A stretch of 8,296 nt of DNA. It comes from CAIUVD01 sp044338255. GTDB lineage: Bacteria > Planctomycetota > UBA11346. The stretch covers positions 1-8,296 of the forward strand of contig JBIILZ010000143.1 in NCBI GenBank assembly GCA_044338255.1, written 5' to 3'. Both the position numbers and the translations under genes were made by a program. Shown piece after piece: positions 6,759 through 8,296 of this stretch (the stretch's first letter is position 1; every line of letters begins with the position of its first letter). The notes under the pieces were generated by a model that searched no databases, had not been told where the DNA came from, and saw nothing but the letters and a program-made list of their open reading frames with translations.

Positions 6759-7568
6759 ATGGCGGTCGATCTCGGTCCGCTGCGCATCGAGACGCTGTTC
6801 TACCGCGAGGCCGACCTGCATCTGTACGTCGAGAAGCACGCTCACCGCGTGCATCAGTGGTATTGCTGCATCCATGGGCGGCTCGACGTCACCCTCGGCG
6901 AAAACCGCTTCGCCCTGCAGCCCGAGCAATCGCTGGTGGTCCGTCCGGGGCGCGAGCGTGTCGTCTCCTGCCATCAGCGCGCTCCCGGCTACATTGTGGC
7001 GATCTTCAACTTCGCGGGCTTCGACCTCGACCGCGTCGCCCACCGAGCGCTGAATCTGCCGGTAGAGCTGCGCGATGACCTGCGGGCCCTGGTGCATGAG
7101 CTCCGCCAGCCCGTCGGGGATGAGTCGTGGATCCTCAATGGCGCCCTGCTGACGCGCTTGCTGATCGGCCTCGCTCGCGCCAATCGTGATGCCCCGCCGG
7201 TGCGCTTGTCGGCGCTCAATCATGGCGACCACGATACCGTCGCCGCTCGCGCGGAAGCCTTCATGACCGCCTCCTGCCATGAGCCGCTGACGCGCGCGCG
7301 CATCGCCGCTGCCGTCAATCTCAGCGAGCCGCACCTCGCACGGGTGTTCAAGTCCGTCACCGGCAAGACGCCGCTGGTCCGCCTCACCGAGATCCGCATC
7401 GCCCGCGCCCAGGCGCTGCTCTTCGAGAGCACGCTGTCGGTGACGGCGATCGCGATCGCGGTCGGGTTCACGTCCTTCAGTCACTTCAGCCAGGTCTTCC
7501 GGCGCGTAGTGGGCGTGTCGCCGAGCGATTATCGACGTTCAGGAGGCACGGCTTACCACCAACATTGA
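6759..7568 (+). CDS. AraC-family transcriptional regulator with cupin-like sensor domain
   Basis: The 269-residue product has the two-part AraC layout. Residues about 21-69 read like the cupin-type sensor (HLYVEKHAHRVHQWY, then IHGRLDVTLGENRFAL and a PEQSLVVRPGR turn), which in relatives binds a sugar or similar ligand. Residues about 160-262 form the DNA-binding domain: a first helix-turn-helix (TRARIAAAVNLSEPHLARVF, 178-197), the linking helix, and the second with the family signature SVTAIAIAVGFTSFSHFSQV (227-246) followed by FRRVVGVSPSDYR. It starts three bases after the DHH gene with no clear ribosome binding site of its own, which suggests translational coupling. A Gfo/Idh oxidoreductase gene lies downstream on the same strand, a common partner of such regulators, so I infer it controls that gene and perhaps its own operon. 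Confidence 0.93.
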   Translation: MAVDLGPLRIETLFYREADLHLYVEKHAHRVHQWYCCIHGRLDVTLGENRFALQPEQSLVVRPGRERVVSCHQRAPGYIVAIFNFAGFDLDRVAHRALNLPVELRDDLRALVHELRQPVGDESWILNGALLTRLLIGLARANRDAPPVRLSALNHGDHDTVAARAEAFMTASCHEPLTRARIAAAVNLSEPHLARVFKSVTGKTPLVRLTEIRIARAQALLFESTLSVTAIAIAVGFTSFSHFSQVFRRVVGVSPSDYRRSGGTAYHQH

Positions 7569-7580
7569 TCGTTTTACGAC

Positions 7581-7623
7581 AACAGAGGATCGTTCGAGCA
7601 CAGATATTCGTCGATCCTGTGTT
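7581..7623. promoter_or_regulatory. Inverted repeat before the oxidoreductase gene, possible operator
   Basis: AACAGAGGATCG (7581-7592) is inverted as CGATCCTGTGTT (7612-7623) with 11 of 12 positions matching and 19 bases between. The arms are 31 bp apart centre to centre, about three helical turns, which would put both on one face of the DNA. The site fills most of the 67-bp gap between the AraC-type gene and the oxidoreductase start. It could be bound by the neighbouring regulator; it has no T tract, so a terminator is less likely. Confidence 0.4.
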
Positions 7624-7635
7624 ATGGTGAGGGAC

Positions 7636-8205
7636 ATGATCCAAGCAGCAATCATCGGCTGTGGAGTTATCGCTCCCACCCATGCCAGGGCCCTCGAACT
7701 GGATGCGCGCAGCCACCTGCGCTGGGCCTGTGATATCGATCCGACGCGCCAGACGATGGTCAAGGCTGAGCGTTTTACGACGCAGTTCACCGAGGTGCTC
7801 GCGGATCCGGCGGTGGATGTCGTGCATATCTGCACCCCGCATCAGACGCACGCCGATCTCGCCTGTGCGGCCCTCGCGGCCGGCAAGCATGTGATCTGCG
7901 AAAAAGCCTTGGCGACCACGCCCGCCGATCTCGCGCGCATGGTGCGCGCCGCCGCCGCCGCGCCGCAGCTGGTCGCCAGCGGCATCTTCCAGCATCGCTT
8001 CAGCCCGCTCGCCCGGCGCCTGCGCGAGCTGGTCAGCGGCGGGGATTTCGGTCGCGTGCAGGCGGTCATGGTCAGGTTCCGCTGCACCCGTGGCCAGGCC
8101 TACTACGCCAGTGCCGCCTGGCGCGGCCGTTGGGCGGGCGAGGGCGGTGGCCTGATGATCAATCAGGCTAGTAACAGCTCAGGCGGCCTTCCGATAATCC
8201 TTTGA
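7636..8205 (+). pseudogene. Gfo/Idh/MocA-family oxidoreductase, interrupted by insertion
   Basis: Family members oxidise or reduce sugars and cyclitols with NAD(P). The start MIQAAIIGCGVIAPTHA carries the Rossmann dinucleotide loop (GCGVIA, 8-13). It continues with DVVHICTPHQTHADLACAAL (61-80) and HVICEKALA (85-93), the family's EKP-type motif with Ala in place of Pro and Lys90 retained, then FQHRFSP (119-125) and WAGEGGGLMINQA (166-178), the point where the C-terminal domain normally goes on with a catalytic His segment. After 8170 the homology stops and the frame closes with eleven unrelated residues and TGA 8203-8205. Only about 178 of the usual 330-370 residues remain, without the substrate-binding half. 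ATG 7636 suits the family start; ATG 7624 would add four residues. GGTGA at 7626-7630 is a possible ribosome binding site. The break coincides with a likely IS end. Confidence 0.85.
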
Positions 8206-8296
8206 AGACTTGGCTTTTGTCGTCATCGGCACCTTCGGCAACCACGGCCTCCCGGCCAGCGCCAGGGCGATGGCAGCGCACGGGTCGACCCCGTTC
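8171..8296. mobile_element. End of a probable IS66-family insertion sequence (partial)
   Basis: The oxidoreductase homology ends at 8170 and the foreign sequence begins GTAACAGCTCAGGCGGCC. IS66-family elements characteristically begin with GTAA and duplicate 8 bp of target, so the outer end probably lies at 8171 and the target copy would be TCAGGCTA (8163-8170). The rest of the element lies beyond the window, so neither the other inverted repeat nor the second target copy can be checked. The family assignment rests on GTAA and a weak protein match only. Confidence 0.5.
8179..8295 (-). CDS. Possible C-terminal end of a transposase (partial)
   Basis: A minus-strand frame enters from the window edge and stops with TGA at 8179-8181, eight bases from the proposed IS end. 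Its 38 residues start NGVDPCAAIALALAG. IS66-type transposases often have an NG(V/I/L)DP segment about 35-40 residues before their C-terminus, so position and motif agree, but the rest (KVPMTTKAKSSKDYRKAA) is not recognisable and may be frameshifted or diverged. Other frames here are also open over this short stretch. Confidence 0.3.
   Translation of the reverse strand, partial: NGVDPCAAIALALAGRPWLPKVPMTTKAKSSKDYRKAA

Noticed and set aside
7771..7781. CGTTTTACGAC within the oxidoreductase gene repeats 7570-7580
   Set aside because: An 11-base match with the first copy spanning the end of the AraC-gene region and the second inside conserved coding sequence is most simply chance; no inverted or regularly spaced partner was seen.

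Overview
The window is GC-rich bacterial chromosome with ordinary housekeeping genes separated by repeat-rich, degraded spacers. The lineage cannot be fixed from the sequence. A Gfo/Idh/MocA oxidoreductase gene just after an AraC-type regulator, an S16 ribosomal protein with a long Ala/Lys-rich tail, and a standalone rpsP would suit the Planctomycetota/Verrucomicrobiota/Lentisphaerota group, but this is inference; other high-GC phyla are not excluded.

Layout. 61-402 (+) is the C-terminal part of a VapC-like PIN-domain toxin that has lost its N-terminus and is probably dead. 403-897 has no recognisable gene; it holds an imperfect inverted repeat about 143 bp long with a nested perfect palindrome. 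898-3666 (+) encodes a full-length phosphoenolpyruvate carboxylase (ppc), followed after 34 bp by a ten-helix EamA/DMT-family transporter (3701-4576, +), probably one transcript. Immediately after it comes an array of four 94-bp tandem units that can fold into hairpins (about 4574-4966) and probably ends transcription. A strong hairpin at 5006-5037 follows the minus-strand rpsP gene (5075-5518). Divergent from rpsP, 5724-6755 (+) encodes a DHH/DHHA1 phosphoesterase of the NrnA type, and 3 bp later comes an AraC-family regulator with a cupin-like sensor domain (6759-7568, +). After a 67-bp spacer with an inverted repeat, a Gfo/Idh/MocA oxidoreductase gene begins (7636, +) and breaks off in mid-domain at 8170, where a sequence starting GTAA, the terminal bases usual in IS66-family elements, runs to the window edge.

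How the genes work together. PEP carboxylase supplies oxaloacetate to the TCA cycle and amino-acid synthesis; the adjacent transporter may export a metabolite, but its substrate cannot be read from sequence. NrnA-type enzymes finish RNA turnover and/or remove pAp. The regulator and oxidoreductase look like a small sugar- or cyclitol-responsive unit that has been disabled by transposon insertion.

I did not find a convincing undescribed multi-gene system. The observations most worth following are the 94-bp hairpin array, the insertion junction in the oxidoreductase gene, and the altered aspartate-inhibitor site of PEP carboxylase.
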